Source of the DNA: Straminergon stramineum
Taxonomy: Eukaryota > Streptophyta > Bryopsida > Hypnales > Calliergonaceae
Direction: 5' to 3'
Length of the DNA: 64,000 nucleotides
NCBI GenBank assembly: GCA_963920665.1
Contig: OY987267.1
Span: 10,478,001 to 10,542,000 of the forward strand
This document shows positions 1-13,241 of this stretch, piece after piece. The notes beneath the pieces were generated by a model, which made no database searches, had not been told where the DNA came from, and saw only the letters and a list, made by a program, of their open reading frames with translations. The position numbers were made by a program, and so were the translations under genes. How positions within the stretch are numbered: the first letter of the stretch is position 1; each line of letters begins with the position of its first letter.

Positions 1-2146
1 AGCAACCACCACTGGAATTGCTAAGAATGAGCGATTGGGAATAGGAGCTTGAGCAAGTAATAGCGGAAGTCGCAGACTTGGGGAAGTGTCTTGGCCTTGA
101 GCACGTCGCAACGCGGCCCACACGTCGCTTGCATGATTAGGATTGCAGACACTACTACCACGCCCATCACCTCGCCCTTCCACAACGTTGGCGGCTTTGA
201 CGCATTCAATCAACAGTTTCGAGCTGCCATGAAATAGGCTATGTCACTTCCTGTTTGTTTCGAACAGAAAACAAACAAAAAAGGTCTCACAGCAAGTACT
301 CGGAACTTGAACAGATACGAGTGGAAACGTCATACTTCTACGAGGGCGCACAGTGACTTACCTGTATGTTGACCTATGTTGACTCGATCGATCTCTTCGA
401 CGGTGCACGCGTCTGCAACTGGCAATCAATCATTCAATTCTGCAGGCAGAGTCCTGGAAGCTAATATGAGGAACGTGGGTTGGTGAATTTCCGCAGACGT
501 AGACGTACAAGCTACAAACTGATGGTTCCAGTGATCCAGACTAAAGCGAGCTAGGTCGAGGCGCGCCACGGAACAACTTGCCGGGCACCCAGCTACTGAA
601 AAAGACGGAGCACTTGAGAAACTCGGCTTGTCACTCTCGTACGCTGACAGCCCAGCGCTCTTGGTGTCAATTATTCTCAACAATCCCACCCGAAATCGAT
701 CTCTTTCTGGCAAAGTCAATCCGCCTTCATCTGATTTAATTTATCGATCACTACTGACGAGGCTTTGATGATGAAAGGCTAGGCTGGAGTCGGGAAGCAG
801 CTCTCAAGCTGCTGCTGTTTCAAATTGGATGACTAACCAGCCACCTGCCAGTACTGAGGGATTCAGTTATCTTACTAAAACACAGGAAGATTATACTTGC
901 TTCCCGAATATGAAAAATCCCCCATTTTTAACAGACGATTTTGCACTTGGAACGAGGGGAATACTGCATATCAAAGGGAACCGGCAATGCAAATGAACAG
1001 GGAAACGAGGCACACGTGTCCCCGCTGCTGGCAACACTGTGACCGGGACTGTAACCCGGGACAGGCAATCCGGGAACCATTCGAGAATAGTTCATCTTCC
1101 TGTGACAGGGATTGCCTGCGGAAGCTGATCTGTTGGTTTTGTAGAGATCGCAGGATTGTGCAGGAGAATTACTGTAACTGGCTGCATTGGGCGCAGATTT
1201 CGAGACCTGTGAATGCACCTTTAGCAGTATCTAGATAACAATAATTAAAACTCGTGAATAATTAAACGCAGCTGAATAAGCAATGGGCAAGCTTTGAAGA
1301 AGAAAAAAAGCCGCACGGAATGAACGGAGGCTTGACGACGTCATGTCTGCCAGCGCGAAACGACTAATTGGCTGCTGTCCGTTGGTTGGTATCTGCAGTG
1401 CCGAATCCACCGGTGAGTGTCGGTGTGGCTGAATTAATTACAGTAGTCTCTCTGGTTGGGAGATCTCGCTGTCAACGGAGAGGTGGAGTGATTTCTGCAG
1501 TGATTTCTGCCGTGAATTCTGCTTTCTGCTTTGGGGCTTTATCTAATTCCATAGCATTGTATATTTGTATTAAAGGTACTGTTATGCTTTGCTAGATACC
1601 TCGGAGGGACTTATTAGTTTATTCACGGATTGGGGTTGGCTGAGAAGCCATCAATAAGACACTTCTGTACACTGAGGGATCCCCAGTTCCAGTTTTCAAG
1701 GATGCAAAAGTGACCTGCTTCATTGATAAACAATATTATGTCTGCTTCAGAATTCTGTTGATATCGTGTACAGGAAAAAAACAGTCGAAAATGTCCAAGT
1801 ATGGAAATTCTGTTGAAATCATGCAGAGGAGAAATCCAAAATGTCCAAGCATGGCGATTTGGAAAGTCAATGTCCAGGGATTTGACTGGTTGAGAGCATA
1901 GGATACACCAGCAATGGCCGCTTTTGGAAAGGACATAATTTGTCCAATTTCCCTTCTGCCGTCTGAATTTCTCCTCAGTGTCATGACTGCGGCTTCACGT
2001 ACTACTCTGCATCATAGTCTGGACAGACTGTAAAAATCGTATCAAGATTTTCTGTCAAGCATCACTAATCGATGTGGAGACGAAGCTAAGGTCGTGCAAG
2101 CATTTACACAATTGTACATGTGCTTGAATAAGTTCCACTGGTAGAA
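1..2146. other. Left edge, no supported gene
   Basis: Base composition here is less AT-rich than the DNA that follows, so the stretch may be the flank of a gene outside the window. Open frames on both strands are short, overlap each other and mostly lack an ATG start. I see no conserved protein motif and no convincing exon with splice sites. Confidence 0.35.
1751..1858. repeat. Imperfect 55-bp tandem duplication
   Basis: Two adjacent copies both begin AATTCTGTTG and both end near ATGTCCAAG plus TATGG or CATGG. The copies start at 1751 and 1806 and differ by several substitutions. Confidence 0.6.
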
Positions 2147-2219
2147 ATGAAAAGGAGGTGTCGGTGCAAAGAGGATCGAGGTCTTCCGGTGAGTATACTG
2201 ACAGTCAAACTTGGGACAA

Positions 2220-2563
2220 CCCCTAAAGCTCCTTTAAATCCAAAACGTTTTTCGGGTGTTTTTGGTGGGTGGGTGTTTTTTTTTTTTGGGGGGGGGGGGA
2301 ATGAAACGGAATTTCATTGCGGGGCAAAATACATGACCACCAGTCACAAATTTTGGGGTTGTTTGGGTTTTTTTGGATACATGGATCCATCACTCATACA
2401 ATGCCTTTGAAGACCTAAATTTTGTGTATGTCATTTTCAGCACAAGTCAAGAATGAGATCCTTCAACTAGAAGTTCTTCAAAATGCATTTGTCCAAGGGG
2501 CTATTTTTGTGTAATTTTGAGAGTTCTTTTTTTCTTTTAAATTGAGCCAAGGAACTTTAGGGG
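2220..2563. mobile_element. Short copy of the TTAA/CCCCTAAAG element family
   Basis: The left end reads CCCCTAAAGCTCC and the right end reads GGAACTTTAGGGG, which are near-perfect inverted repeats. The flanking tetranucleotides are ACAA and TTAG, so the expected TTAA has decayed. The inside holds a poly-T/poly-G run (about 2276-2299) and no coding potential. It belongs with the fuller copies at 22896, 32179 and 50933. Confidence 0.55.
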
Positions 2564-5500
2564 TTAGTGGGAACTACAATGTAGTTTAAAACTCCCTAGT
2601 GGGTTTTTTGGTACTCTCACAAAAAATATGAAGGAAATAGTAAGGTAGTTATTGGTTATCTTTTTGTACTCTTTCCATCGTTAATTGCAGATGGATAATG
2701 GTTAATTTTCATTTCTTGGTTGGGAATAGTTGTCAATGACACTTTGAATTCGATAGACAACATTGGTTAATTTCATATCATGTCAGGTGATGCACTTTAT
2801 AATCCAAAAAGGAAATCATTAAAAGATGACTAAATATGGGACACTATTTTACCTACATCCAATGAATTAGAAGAAAGCAATGAAGAATTTGTATTAGAAG
2901 TTGAATAGCCTTTGCTTCCTATTGCATGTAGTCTAGTTTGTGCATCCATACCAAATATCAAATTGCACTTAAACCAACAATGTAGTGATTTTAGTACTTT
3001 GGTTAGTAAGCTTATTAAATGTGATTGAGAAGGATATTGCAAGTCTTTAATATCAATCCACTTTGATTTCCTACTTTCACTAAATTTTATTATCCTTAGT
3101 CAATTACATAGAATAATTTTATAATAGTTAGTGTATAATGACGTAACTTGTATATTAATTACTAAATTATTTACAAGTGATGTGAGCATACATACTTCTA
3201 CATGTATAAAAGTTATTTGTTAATTCATGTGTACTAGTTATATTTTTCTTCTTTCCAATGCATAATTAACGATTGACCAAGTTTGATTGTGTGTTCATTC
3301 ATTAGTGAGAATTTTGAAGTTAAATTTTGTCCTTGCAATGAATGCAATGGGAAAATTTAAAGCTAACAACTTCATTAGTGGAATTGGGCAAGTGGAGCCA
3401 TCAATAAGTCTAAAAAAGTCAACCCCAATGCAACTAAGGTAGGAGGCTCATGAATGGACCATCTCAAGGTTGGTCCACCATTTTCATGTGGTTTCTTGGA
3501 TGGGATTATTTTTGGCTCATTTTTCAGACAAAGAAAAATAGATCATGATTATAACACAAGTCGTTATGTATTTTTTAAAGCACTTTCGAATTACTTATGA
3601 ATTTTCAAATATGATGAGCCATAGGTCCCTATTTATGACCCTAGGTCTTCCATAAATTGTTCACTTGCAACTTCTAGAGAGAAATAGAGAAAGCAAATAG
3701 AATGATTGGCTCTTGTAATAAATAAATTTTTTTATTGATCCATTCAATAACTATAGAAGGTCAATTTAAAGACCACCTCACTTCCATTTCAAGCAAGTCT
3801 ATATAGGTAGTTTTAAATGCCCGTTCACTTTCAAAGTCTCCTACCTTACTATGTCATCAATGTTGTGGCCTCACTTCTACTACCTTCCTTGTCCACTCCG
3901 CTGCCTTACTACTTTGATTTCCTTGGCCATTACTTTGACATTCTTTGAGAGCCTACAATATAAGTAGACACATAAATTTTTTGTTGACCTTGACCTCACG
4001 AAGCTCCTTGAGTCATTATTCAATCTTTTGAAATGCTACAACTCAATCTTCTTCTGAAAAGCCCAAATAGGCATTTTCTTGCACAAAAGACACCATAGGG
4101 TTTGTTAGTATAGCTTCTACTAGGTTCCTTTTTATGCAAAGCTACCACCATAGTCTTCTGTCCAATAGTATACTTATTTTATAGCCAATGTTCCAGGCCT
4201 TGATTGAAGATGTCCAAAGGACTTATATGGAATTATGGTTGTATAAACCATCATGGAAAAAACCAAATATACAAAACGGTCATCATCTTTTGGAAGGTAG
4301 GTAGTGTAATGTTCAATGTGTTATGGATGATAGGACATGTGATAATGGATAATTTGAAACCCCATTCTTTATATTTTGGTTGAATTATGGTGCAAAATGG
4401 TGATTATTGTCTAGGATGGTTCTGCATACAAAAAGTTAATTGAAGTTTGACTAAATTAATTTATTTTATTAGTGCACATGCTTTTCAAGAACATGCTATG
4501 ACCTTTGAAAGGTTTTATTTATGGCATCTTGACCTAAGTGCATTAGGGCCTCGGCTAAGTTTGTTTTCTTGAAATGTTGATTCAAAATTGAAACTTTTAG
4601 CAAATTGCAATTTAGCTAGTTTTTTAGAACTAAACACAAAATAATCAAAACAACCAATAGAAACCTTGACACTCTTAACCAATTGTATAACCAAGCAATG
4701 GTTGTCTCCATACTTGGAAGATATTATACTTTGCTAGATACTTAGGAGAGACTTAGAGCATCCTTAGTCTACAATTTATGAAGGCATGGCAACAACAAGT
4801 CTTGTGTGGGTTCAAAAGATTTGCCCCAAATGAATGCTAACAATGCCTCCTATGTTATCTTCATGGGCATGGCATTTCCTATTTTTTGAGGGTCTTTTTA
4901 GTCTCCTTCAAGTAAACTAGCAAAACCTTTGACAATGCAATCATACCATCTCAAGCCAATGAGGGAGCAAATAGAGCAATGAATGGAAAGCGTTAGGTGG
5001 TTTAGGGATCTAAGTACCATTGGAAGGTTGAGGCACTTGTACTAGGAAGTGAAACAAGAAAAAAGGGGGAATGTGAACTAACACTACAATCATGTATTGT
5101 TGTAGTACTCATTTATCAGCATAAGACTAGGATGCCCTTATTAGTTAATTCAAAGATTGGGGTTGGATAACTGATAGAGCCCTATGACGGAAACACCCAA
5201 AACTGTCCTTGTACCCATTCATATACATTAGACTTCCATTTAATAAGTGTCCCTCAAAAGCAAGAGTGTACTTACATGTGAACATAGAATCCATGTACCA
5301 AGGTATCTATGTTATAGACACCTTCCATGGTTATAAGTGTCTATATTATAGGTACCTATATTACATACTTTTTCTGTGTTATAGTGTACCTATGTTATAG
5401 ATATACATGTTATAAACACTGTCAAATGATTGCAAGTACATACCTACAACTAAGTTCAAGGTTCATAGGCTCGCATCTTTACCCTCACACACAAGCATTA

Positions 5501-5892
5501 GTTGCCTCGAAAGCGTCATCAAACCGTCCCCATACTTAAACTACAATTGGTTGACAATAATTGCTAATACTATAAAATTATTTTTTCTACAAAAAGGTGC
5601 CTCCAACTACGCTGAATTGATTATTTTGACAATTGCAGGTGTTTCCACCTTACAAGACAAATTTTGTTCACTGTAGGGATCTCCTTTTTGGAGAATGGAA
5701 AAGGGCCCCCTGCCTCATTGGTAAACAATTGGTTACTGGCTGCTGCCAGAAGTTTGATTCAAAGTCCACTCTAACTTAGCATATGCTTATTGCATATGCC
5801 CCAGTTTCAGGATCTAAAACTCTGAAATCTCAGTTGTTAAACTTATTTATTACAATTCCTGCAATTGGGTTTGAATTCAGTCCATTCAAAAT

Positions 5893-6006
5893 GCTGCGGT
5901 TTGGGTTTTTTAAAACAAAAACAAAAAACATGCTGTGGAATTTTTAAAAACAAAAACAAAAAACATACTGTGGACTTTAAAACAAAACAAAAACATGCTG
6001 TGGACT
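5893..6006. repeat. Degenerate A-rich tandem repeat
   Basis: Three successive units of about 40-45 bp each contain an AAAACAAAAACAAAA-like run followed by CATGCTGTGG or CATACTGTGG. The units differ in length, so the array is decayed. Confidence 0.6.
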
Positions 6007-6085
6007 TGTGGCCTCAGTTCTTCAGACTTCTTCCCTCCCTCCCTCCATTGATCATCAGAAAGATATACCATAAGCATCTAAAGTT

Positions 6086-6300
6086 AACCCCTAACTGCCC
6101 AACTGACCATTTATGGTTGATCTAAAATTTCAAGCTGTTTTTGGATGGGCAATAAAATTCCTGTGACTGGTTTAAAATTTTCTACAGGCAGTTTCAAAGG
6201 TTAACTATTGAATTTTTTAATTTTGCACTGAAAAAGGTAAATACTTGATTCTTGAGAGGTCCTCAAAGGCATATATGTATCTTAGTGGAAGAGTATTCAA
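6086..6300. repeat. Dispersed repeat, related to 46760-46980
   Basis: Both places contain TTGATCTAAAATTTCAAG near the left side and GGTCCTCAAAGGCATATAT near the right side, in the same order and at similar spacing. They are diverged copies of one interspersed repeat of unknown class. Confidence 0.6.
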
Positions 6301-7970
6301 AGCTTGCAAAATTTACTTGATTTCTTGGCTTTGAGCAAAGCTTGCCAATTTCACTTGATTTGAGATTAAAAAAAATCGTACTTATCCATTTGTTAATTTG
6401 GTTTGAAAATGGTTCCAATGGAAAGAGTAAAGTGTTTTCATGATTTTCACCATTGAAAATTTAAACATACAAAAGTTGATTTGGAGTCTCTTGTCCAACC
6501 TTGGGCTTGGTTGTTTTGTTTTTGAAATTGTGCAATGGAATTCTTTTGTTTCCAAAAAAAAAAAAAATTGATTTGGAGTTAATTGTGATTTCTACTTATA
6601 AAAAAAATTGCATTTCAACAATTTCAAGGTGGATTGTGTAAAGAGTTTGATAGTTCTTCATTTGAAATTAAGGTTTTTGTAAGTGCATTTTAGTGTAGGA
6701 ACACAATTTTTAGTTGGTCGTGTCACCTTTAATCCCCCAAAACTCTTATATGCAAATTTTTGAAACATTGTGGGGAGGGGTAGTATACTAAAAATAAAAA
6801 ATGTACATTCTATTGTTATAATCTCACATGTTCTGTGCAATTTTGCACTCAAAAGTGGTGTGCATACTAATAAGCAAGCTCTTTAGACATCCATACAATT
6901 AGATTTTGCAAAAAAAAACATATTTTTTCATTGGAGATAACTACAAGACCATGCTCTTTTTTCCTAGTTAAAACACACCTGAAAAAGCTTGGGCATTTAG
7001 GGGTTCATAATCAAAAAGTGAAGGGAGATCTTTCTATCAATGGGAATTGTCCATGTGTTTAAAATTAAGAGATTAAAAGATTAAAAAGAAGTAAGAGGAG
7101 ATGGGAGGAAGGTCATAAGGTACACAACTCATAAAGAGATGGACCCTTTCATGGGCTTTTTCGCTTTTGATCACATAAGGAGTTTGGCTTCTTGAAATAT
7201 TTTACTAAAAAAGATTTGAGTGAAAGAAAAATGATATCAACATCGAACCCATTGCAACCGAAGTTGTTTCATAATTTTTGGACCTTTGTGGAATTATCTT
7301 AGTTACAAATTTTTGTAGTGGAAACTGACGGAGTGGTCAATAAATGGACCATCCCCTCCATTCCTCAAATGTAGACCATTTGTACATTGATGGTGTACTA
7401 ATGAGTGCAATATGTACCTATGTGTTAGAAGACGGCTTTTAGAGCAGTAAGGGTCGCTTTGGAACAACCCTACCTACTGTACCTTGAATAATCTGCTCCC
7501 AGTCAATGGAAATCGTCCATGTGTTTCAAAATAAAAAATAAAAAATAATCTGCTCCCAAGATTGGTCTTTTAAAAGGGTCCGGAAAAGGAAAGTGTGCTG
7601 GGGTTCTGGAATGATTTGGTTATGCAATTGGACAGACAGCCAAAGACAATTTAAACTATTGAATAGTATTAAAAAAATAAAAAATAAAAAACTATTGGAT
7701 AGTGCTTCATTTGTTTTAAAAAAACAAACAAACTATTGAATAGTATTTGCCCTACTCAATCAAATAGCACCACCGAGGTCTGCAACACTCAGGCTTTCAG
7801 GTACATTCAAAAGTCCACCATGGTTAACTTTGACATGGATGGTAACCCTGAAAAGCAGGCCAAAATCAAGAGCATGGGAATCTTGACCATCAATGCAAAA
7901 TCTACAAGTGCCCCCCCCCCCTTGCAGTGAAATTTTGTTTCATTGGTTCAAAAAATAAAGAAATATAAGG

Positions 7971-8165
7971 AATGACCCATGTGGGTAAATAAGGGAACAA
8001 CACTTAAAAGGCGACACTTTTTTAAAATGGCAATGACCGATGTGCCATGTGGGTAAAGAAGGGAACAACACCTAAAAGGGGACACTTTTTTTAAATGGAA
8101 ATGACCCATCTAGGTAAATAAGAGTACAACACCTAGAAGCGACCCTTTTTTTCAAATGGGAATGA
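7971..8165. repeat. Three-copy tandem repeat of about 65 bp
   Basis: Each copy carries a form of CATGTGGGTAAATAAGGG followed by ACAACACCTAAAAG and a GACACTTTTTT tract. The copies are clearly related but have drifted. Confidence 0.65.
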
Positions 8166-9590
8166 GCCCCTAAAAGTTGATGAGATTGGTAGTGAACTCA
8201 CAAAAAATGCAGCCCAAGTGCTTTTGTAATTTCATGAGGTGGTTTCAAGAGGCTCTAGTAATATTGTACAAATTTTCAAAGTTGAAAATAGAAGCCAACC
8301 TACATTTTAACAATAGACTCACCTTAAATAGACACCCTTGAAGTACAATACAAAAAGGTCTCAACTTTAGTTGGTTGCTTTCAAAAACTCCTCACTTCCC
8401 ATTGGTTGCTTTTCAAACGTTGTTATGGTTTTGAGTCATGGAAGTGTTCATTCATGACCATCCATTTTTTATGTGTTGGAGAATAGAACGTGGTGCAATT
8501 AGATAGCCATCTACCTCAATGTCTGGAGATAAATTTGAATCAGATCATCTAATACCTAGTATATAACATTTTCTATTATGAATTTTTTTTAATGATGTTT
8601 AATCTTGTCTATTTCTTGTACTTTTACTTGAAATAGTTTGTTATTTCTAAAATATAGATAAACAATTGGTATGAAGATTTGATTTTGTTCTAACAATTTA
8701 GAAAAATGAATTGGTTTGTCTTACACTCATTGTCAATTCTCCATGTACATCAAAGGGGATGAAGTCTACAAGACAAGGGGTGTAACGAGTAGAACTATCT
8801 TTGAAAACCAAATATCCTTGATATACTCAAGAGGATAATTACATGCAAATGTTGGGCAAATAGATGCAATTATGTTTTATCCCTATATGCTTTATCTACA
8901 TATGTTTAGATAAAAAAAACAAGTGTTTTGGGACAATAGGGGGTACAACAATCCAATTGTACTATGTAAAGTAAGATATGTAAGAACCAAACACTCATAG
9001 TCATGTCAAATTTCTCAATTCTTATGTTCACAATTGAACTTCAAACCTCGTATAAGTATAGTATAACATTATGTACAATATTCTTGTTCAAGAGTTGTTT
9101 GACTAAGAGTATATAGAAAGTCTAATGAACTTTAGCAATAGAAAATCTTTTTGTAATGTAGAGCCTCCAATAAAATAATTATGGACAAAATTTTGAGTGG
9201 TATAATGAAAATGTCCCATCAAACTCCTCTCTAAAGAATGTTATGATGTCTCCAATAGGATAAATCAATTTCCCTTAGTTAAGGAGCAAGTCCAACTAGA
9301 GAATAATCCAAGAAATTGAAGTTGAATATATATTTAGGAAAATTATGGCTATAGTGTCTATCATTTTGGGAAATTAAAGTCAAATGATGTTGAAAAATAT
9401 CCAATTGGAGATTGGAACTTGTATTCCAACTGTATGTATTCTAATGAAATTAATCTCAATTGGATATCATTGGACTTTAATCACAATTGACTTCTCCACG
9501 ATTGGAATATTGGTCCTACCATCCAAAGTTACACTACTTTAAATTAGCGGTTTGATGTTCGTATATATATATACACCAATAATTTATATT

Positions 9591-9745
9591 TGTATTGACA
9601 CTAATTTTGAACTCTTACTATTAGGATTAATAAGTGTTGTCCATCTTGTCTAACAAGTTTTTATAATTGTATTGGCACTAATTTTGAACTCTTACTATTA
9701 GGATAATATTAAGTGTTGTCCATCTAGTCTAACAATTTTTTATAC
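9591..9745. repeat. Two-copy tandem repeat, 77-bp period
   Basis: TGTATTGACACTAATTTTG at 9591 recurs as TGTATTGGCACTAATTTTG at 9668. The rest of each unit (CTCTTACTATTAGGAT, then GTGTTGTCCATCT) matches closely, which suggests a fairly recent duplication. Confidence 0.75.
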
Positions 9746-11103
9746 TAAAAAGAATAAAAATTTGTTAGAGTCACACCTTTGTAAGTTTTTCAATATTAGA
9801 AGGAAAAAAAAGTGACAACATGTTTCTTTTTTAAACCCATTTTTGGATGCATGCACCCAATGAAATTGAAGTACATTAGGTGCATGCTTCTAGGCATTTG
9901 GCTATAGGGAAAAAGGATCAATTATTAAACTATAACACATGGTCAAACACATATTAACAAACATTAAGGTGCAAAAATTCTTTTCATTTCTTATGTAGAC
10001 TCAAGGTTTCTAGGGTAGGCCCGATATTCCAAATGGAAAAGGTATACCATTATAAACCAATTGTAGAAGGATCCATTTTAACTTGAAGATATTAAGGAAA
10101 GAATGTTCTACCAAAGTATGAGGTGGCTTGAGGTTTCCATAAATTCTATAGTTCAAACAAATTATTAGTATTTGCCTTAAAGAAATTTTCTTGGCATGTA
10201 AGAGTGTAACTCCTAAAAGACTAAAGAAACTAATTTGGATTTTTTCACAATTTAGATAGGCTCTATTGACATTATAATTTTGACTTTTTGCATGAGATTA
10301 TTAAAATGGATACTAATCATCCTAATCTACATGTGAAACTTTGTTTTGTACCAAAGCAATAATGTTGCAAAAGTTTGAAGTTCTTTTTGGTCTCAATGTC
10401 AAAATAGGCAACTAAAAAGCAACTTTTGAAGGACATCAAAGTAATTTCATTTGATTGTATAGATTGATGTTTGCTAAAAAACATTTGAACCATTCAATTC
10501 CAAAGAATGAAGTAAAATTACCAAGAGTTAATTTGTACGCAATGAAGGTTAATAACCCATAAAAAGTTGTTTTCATAACTCAATTTTGAAAATATACAAA
10601 TAAAAACTAGAAGAAGGGTAAATATTGTTTTCTAGAACATTCTCAACATTGAAATTCATAATTCACAATTTTTTGTAGAGGTTATCAACGGTTTAGTTTT
10701 TTTTTAACCCAATACTACCTTCCACTTTATGATTTTTTTGAAAATGAATACAAAAGAAAATTCGATTATTTTTATTCATATATTCTCAATCCGAATTTAA
10801 ATATATTGGATAAATTGCATAAGTTTGGGACATATATTTTTTTTTTCTACAAATGTTGAAAGATAAAACTTCACCTTTAAGGACTAGAAAAAACTATTTT
10901 TTGAAGTTGAGGCACATTGAACTTGTAATTGGTGGGGATTTTTACTCTAATTTTTTTGAATAATGTTCTTCAACAAGTGTACTTCAACTAAGGGATCCTA
11001 TAGTTGGCTTTGTCAAAAAATAATCTTACAATATTGATGAAGATTGTGGCCTCCCTTTGGGAATGAGTATTTTGAAGTAGTTTGGATCCCAAAACAAAGC
11101 AAT

Positions 11104-11218
11104 ATTTTAGGGGTTAATGGAGACCTACATAAGTTGGTATACAATGTTATGAGACCCAACATTTCAAGGGTTAATCAAGATCTATGTGAGTTGATATACC
11201 ATGTTAATATGAGACCCT
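11104..11218. repeat. Two-copy tandem repeat, 57-bp period
   Basis: The units start at 11104 and 11161. Both contain GGGTTAAT, a TAAGTTGGTATAC or GAGTTGATATAC block and a terminal GAGACCC. The TTAGGGGTTAA at the start of the first unit resembles the end of the TTAA element family. Confidence 0.6.
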
Positions 11219-11479
11219 ACTACATTGTATGCAACTAAAAATTGTTATTACCCCCCAAAGCGCAAAGTTGAACAAGAATTCAAATACAATCTTAAGAAAA
11301 GAATTGACACACATTCGATGTAGGCCAAAGAAGGGTTACAACTTACAAGTTAAAACACACCATGATTCTTTTAATTTCTTTTTAAACGAGCGTGTTTAGG
11401 AAACACACTACACACAATGACCATAACTTTTCAAGTACAATGGACACCTCTGTTGTATTTTCACTAACTCAACCCTTCA

Positions 11480-11985
11480 ATGTTGACATAGATGATTAGT
11501 ATCTGATGAATGACATCTTTGTTCACTAATGAAACATAAAATGCACCTATTGGTCTAATAATCGAAGCAATTTTGCTAACCACCTTGGTCATGGGAGCTG
11601 CATCATTTAACCCTTAACCCTTGAACACCGGGCTGGTGACCGTGGAAATCAAGTATTTTGGAACCATGTGACATCATCTACTTTTAAAAAATTAGAAATA
11701 CTCATTAGGAATCAAACTACTGTAGAAGATCTTCCCTTTCCACCCCTAATTCTGAGGATGAATAGTTGCACTTCTATCCTAAGTAGGAGAATTCCTTGTC
11801 ATTCATCAGACAAAAAAAGTCTGCCTCGACGTTTAGGAGTTAAAGGACACAGCCCCATGACCGAGGTAGTCAGCAAAATTGCTCCAATTATTGGACCAGT
11901 AGATGCATTGTGTTTTTCTATAGTCAATAGTGAAGTCATCCATTGGACATATAACATCTGTGAGGCAATGTTCGGGGCTTCGTAG
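11480..11985. mobile_element. Long-inverted-repeat element (foldback type)
   Basis: The segment near 11545-11600 (GCAATTTTGCTAACCACC, then TTGGTCATGGG) is repeated in reverse complement at about 11855-11910. Weaker similarity extends outward on both sides for a further 50 bp or so. The middle part is unique and encodes nothing recognisable. A single diverged arm recurs at about 23950-24060. The exact outer ends and the target duplication are not resolved. Confidence 0.55.
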
Positions 11986-12027
11986 TAGAATAACGTCATG
12001 GTCAAAGGGGGTTGCAAACAGAAAGGG

Positions 12028-12432
12028 ATAAGGGAGCCGACCCCTTTCTAACCACTTAAGCAGATATAGATACTGCAAGGGAGGTTTCAACAGTGGGGAA
12101 ATTTTTCCCATGAGCAAAAATAGAGTTCATAAAGTTTCCATAATTTTTCAGATTTTTTTTCCTCACAAAATAATTACAACGAATTTTTAAGTTGAAGATT
12201 CTGTTCTACCCATATTAGCCATTCAGACCTTCCTCTTTTCGACCAAGGGTTGGTTGCAAAATCCAAGAAAGGCTGGGTCCAAATTTGAGAGTCTTGTAGC
12301 CAATTGTAATGCACCACGAACTACCCGGGAACTGTGCCAGCATTAATTGTTGCTAATCACCTGCTGATTGAAATTACTCCACCCTACGTTGCCAGATTGG
12401 GTCTGTGATTAGTAAGGGGTCGGCTCCCTTAT
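12028..12432. mobile_element. MITE-like element with 19-bp terminal inverted repeats
   Basis: The left end ATAAGGGAGCCGACCCCTT is the exact reverse complement of the right end at 12414-12432. The element is about 405 bp and non-coding. The GC-rich ends stand out in AT-rich surroundings. No clear target-site duplication is visible, so the superfamily is open. Confidence 0.65.
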
Positions 12433-13241
12433 TTGTGGATTTTTTAAGAATTTCCCACCAACTCATGGCACACCCTTCCCTAGTACATGCCATGTTCAGA
12501 AGAAACTGCAATTTTGGTGGGCAATTGAACTTCTAGTACAGTACCCTCTCTTACAAGACCTTGCTGAATCAGTACCGTAGAGATAAAGCCTGGACGGCAA
12601 GATTCCAAACCTTCAGTACAACAGTCGTGCCCAGGTAGACAGAATTCAAAGAATTTCATCACATGTGATAAGTATGGAATAGGAATTTGTGCCCCAGCTG
12701 AAAAAAACCAGATGAGCAGACCCCATAACTTTCATACACACTCACTCTCAAATGTAAGTTTGAGTTTAAAATATTTGCATTCAAAAAGTCAATAGCAGCG
12801 TCCGTGCACAAACAAGTCCTACAAAAACACTACAGCTATGGCGAGCAAGGCAGTACATTGATCTTCATTTAGATTGATACTAATCAATCCAACTTGGTGA
12901 TAATCTACAGTAAAGTACAACACAGTCCTTCAATTGTCAAGAAGGGATCAGTGACCATCTGCTAGGTCTAATTTTCCTGCCACAGAAAATTGCAGTCTGT
13001 TTCAAAGGTTGATCCAACCTGTAAGCACGACCAGGAATCAGTAGAGAGGATTGACCAGTGGCTGCATAGCAACGTGATTTTCTTGCGGTGAAGGGTTGGC
13101 TTGAGACTGTCAGGTGGTGCAGACAGAAGGTCTCAGAAGAGCCCTCGTCGTCTCGATTCACAAGAAAATAGATAATGACGAAAGCTTCTGCAACAAGGCA
13201 CCATGTCTTGCAAATCGACCAACATGACTCGCCCTCTTAGG

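Larger units (their letters stand above)
2564..11479. other. AT-rich intergenic DNA with old repeat remnants
   Basis: About 9 kb without a believable gene; no frame exceeds roughly 90 codons and none shows a recognisable motif. Parts are diverged copies of sequence elsewhere in the window. The stretch near 6086-6300 resembles 46760-46980, 7140-8460 resembles 48640-49130, and 1585-1680 resembles 4725-5170. This looks like decayed transposon DNA. Confidence 0.6.

Noticed and set aside
21..209. 62-codon minus-strand frame with a hydrophobic stretch at the left edge
   Set aside because: The frame begins with TTG; the first ATG leaves only 48 codons, and no homology or splice context supports it.
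897..1238. 113-codon Cys/Arg-rich frame on the plus strand
   Set aside because: The frame starts with TTG, overlaps an opposite-strand frame of similar length, and its cysteines have no regular spacing.
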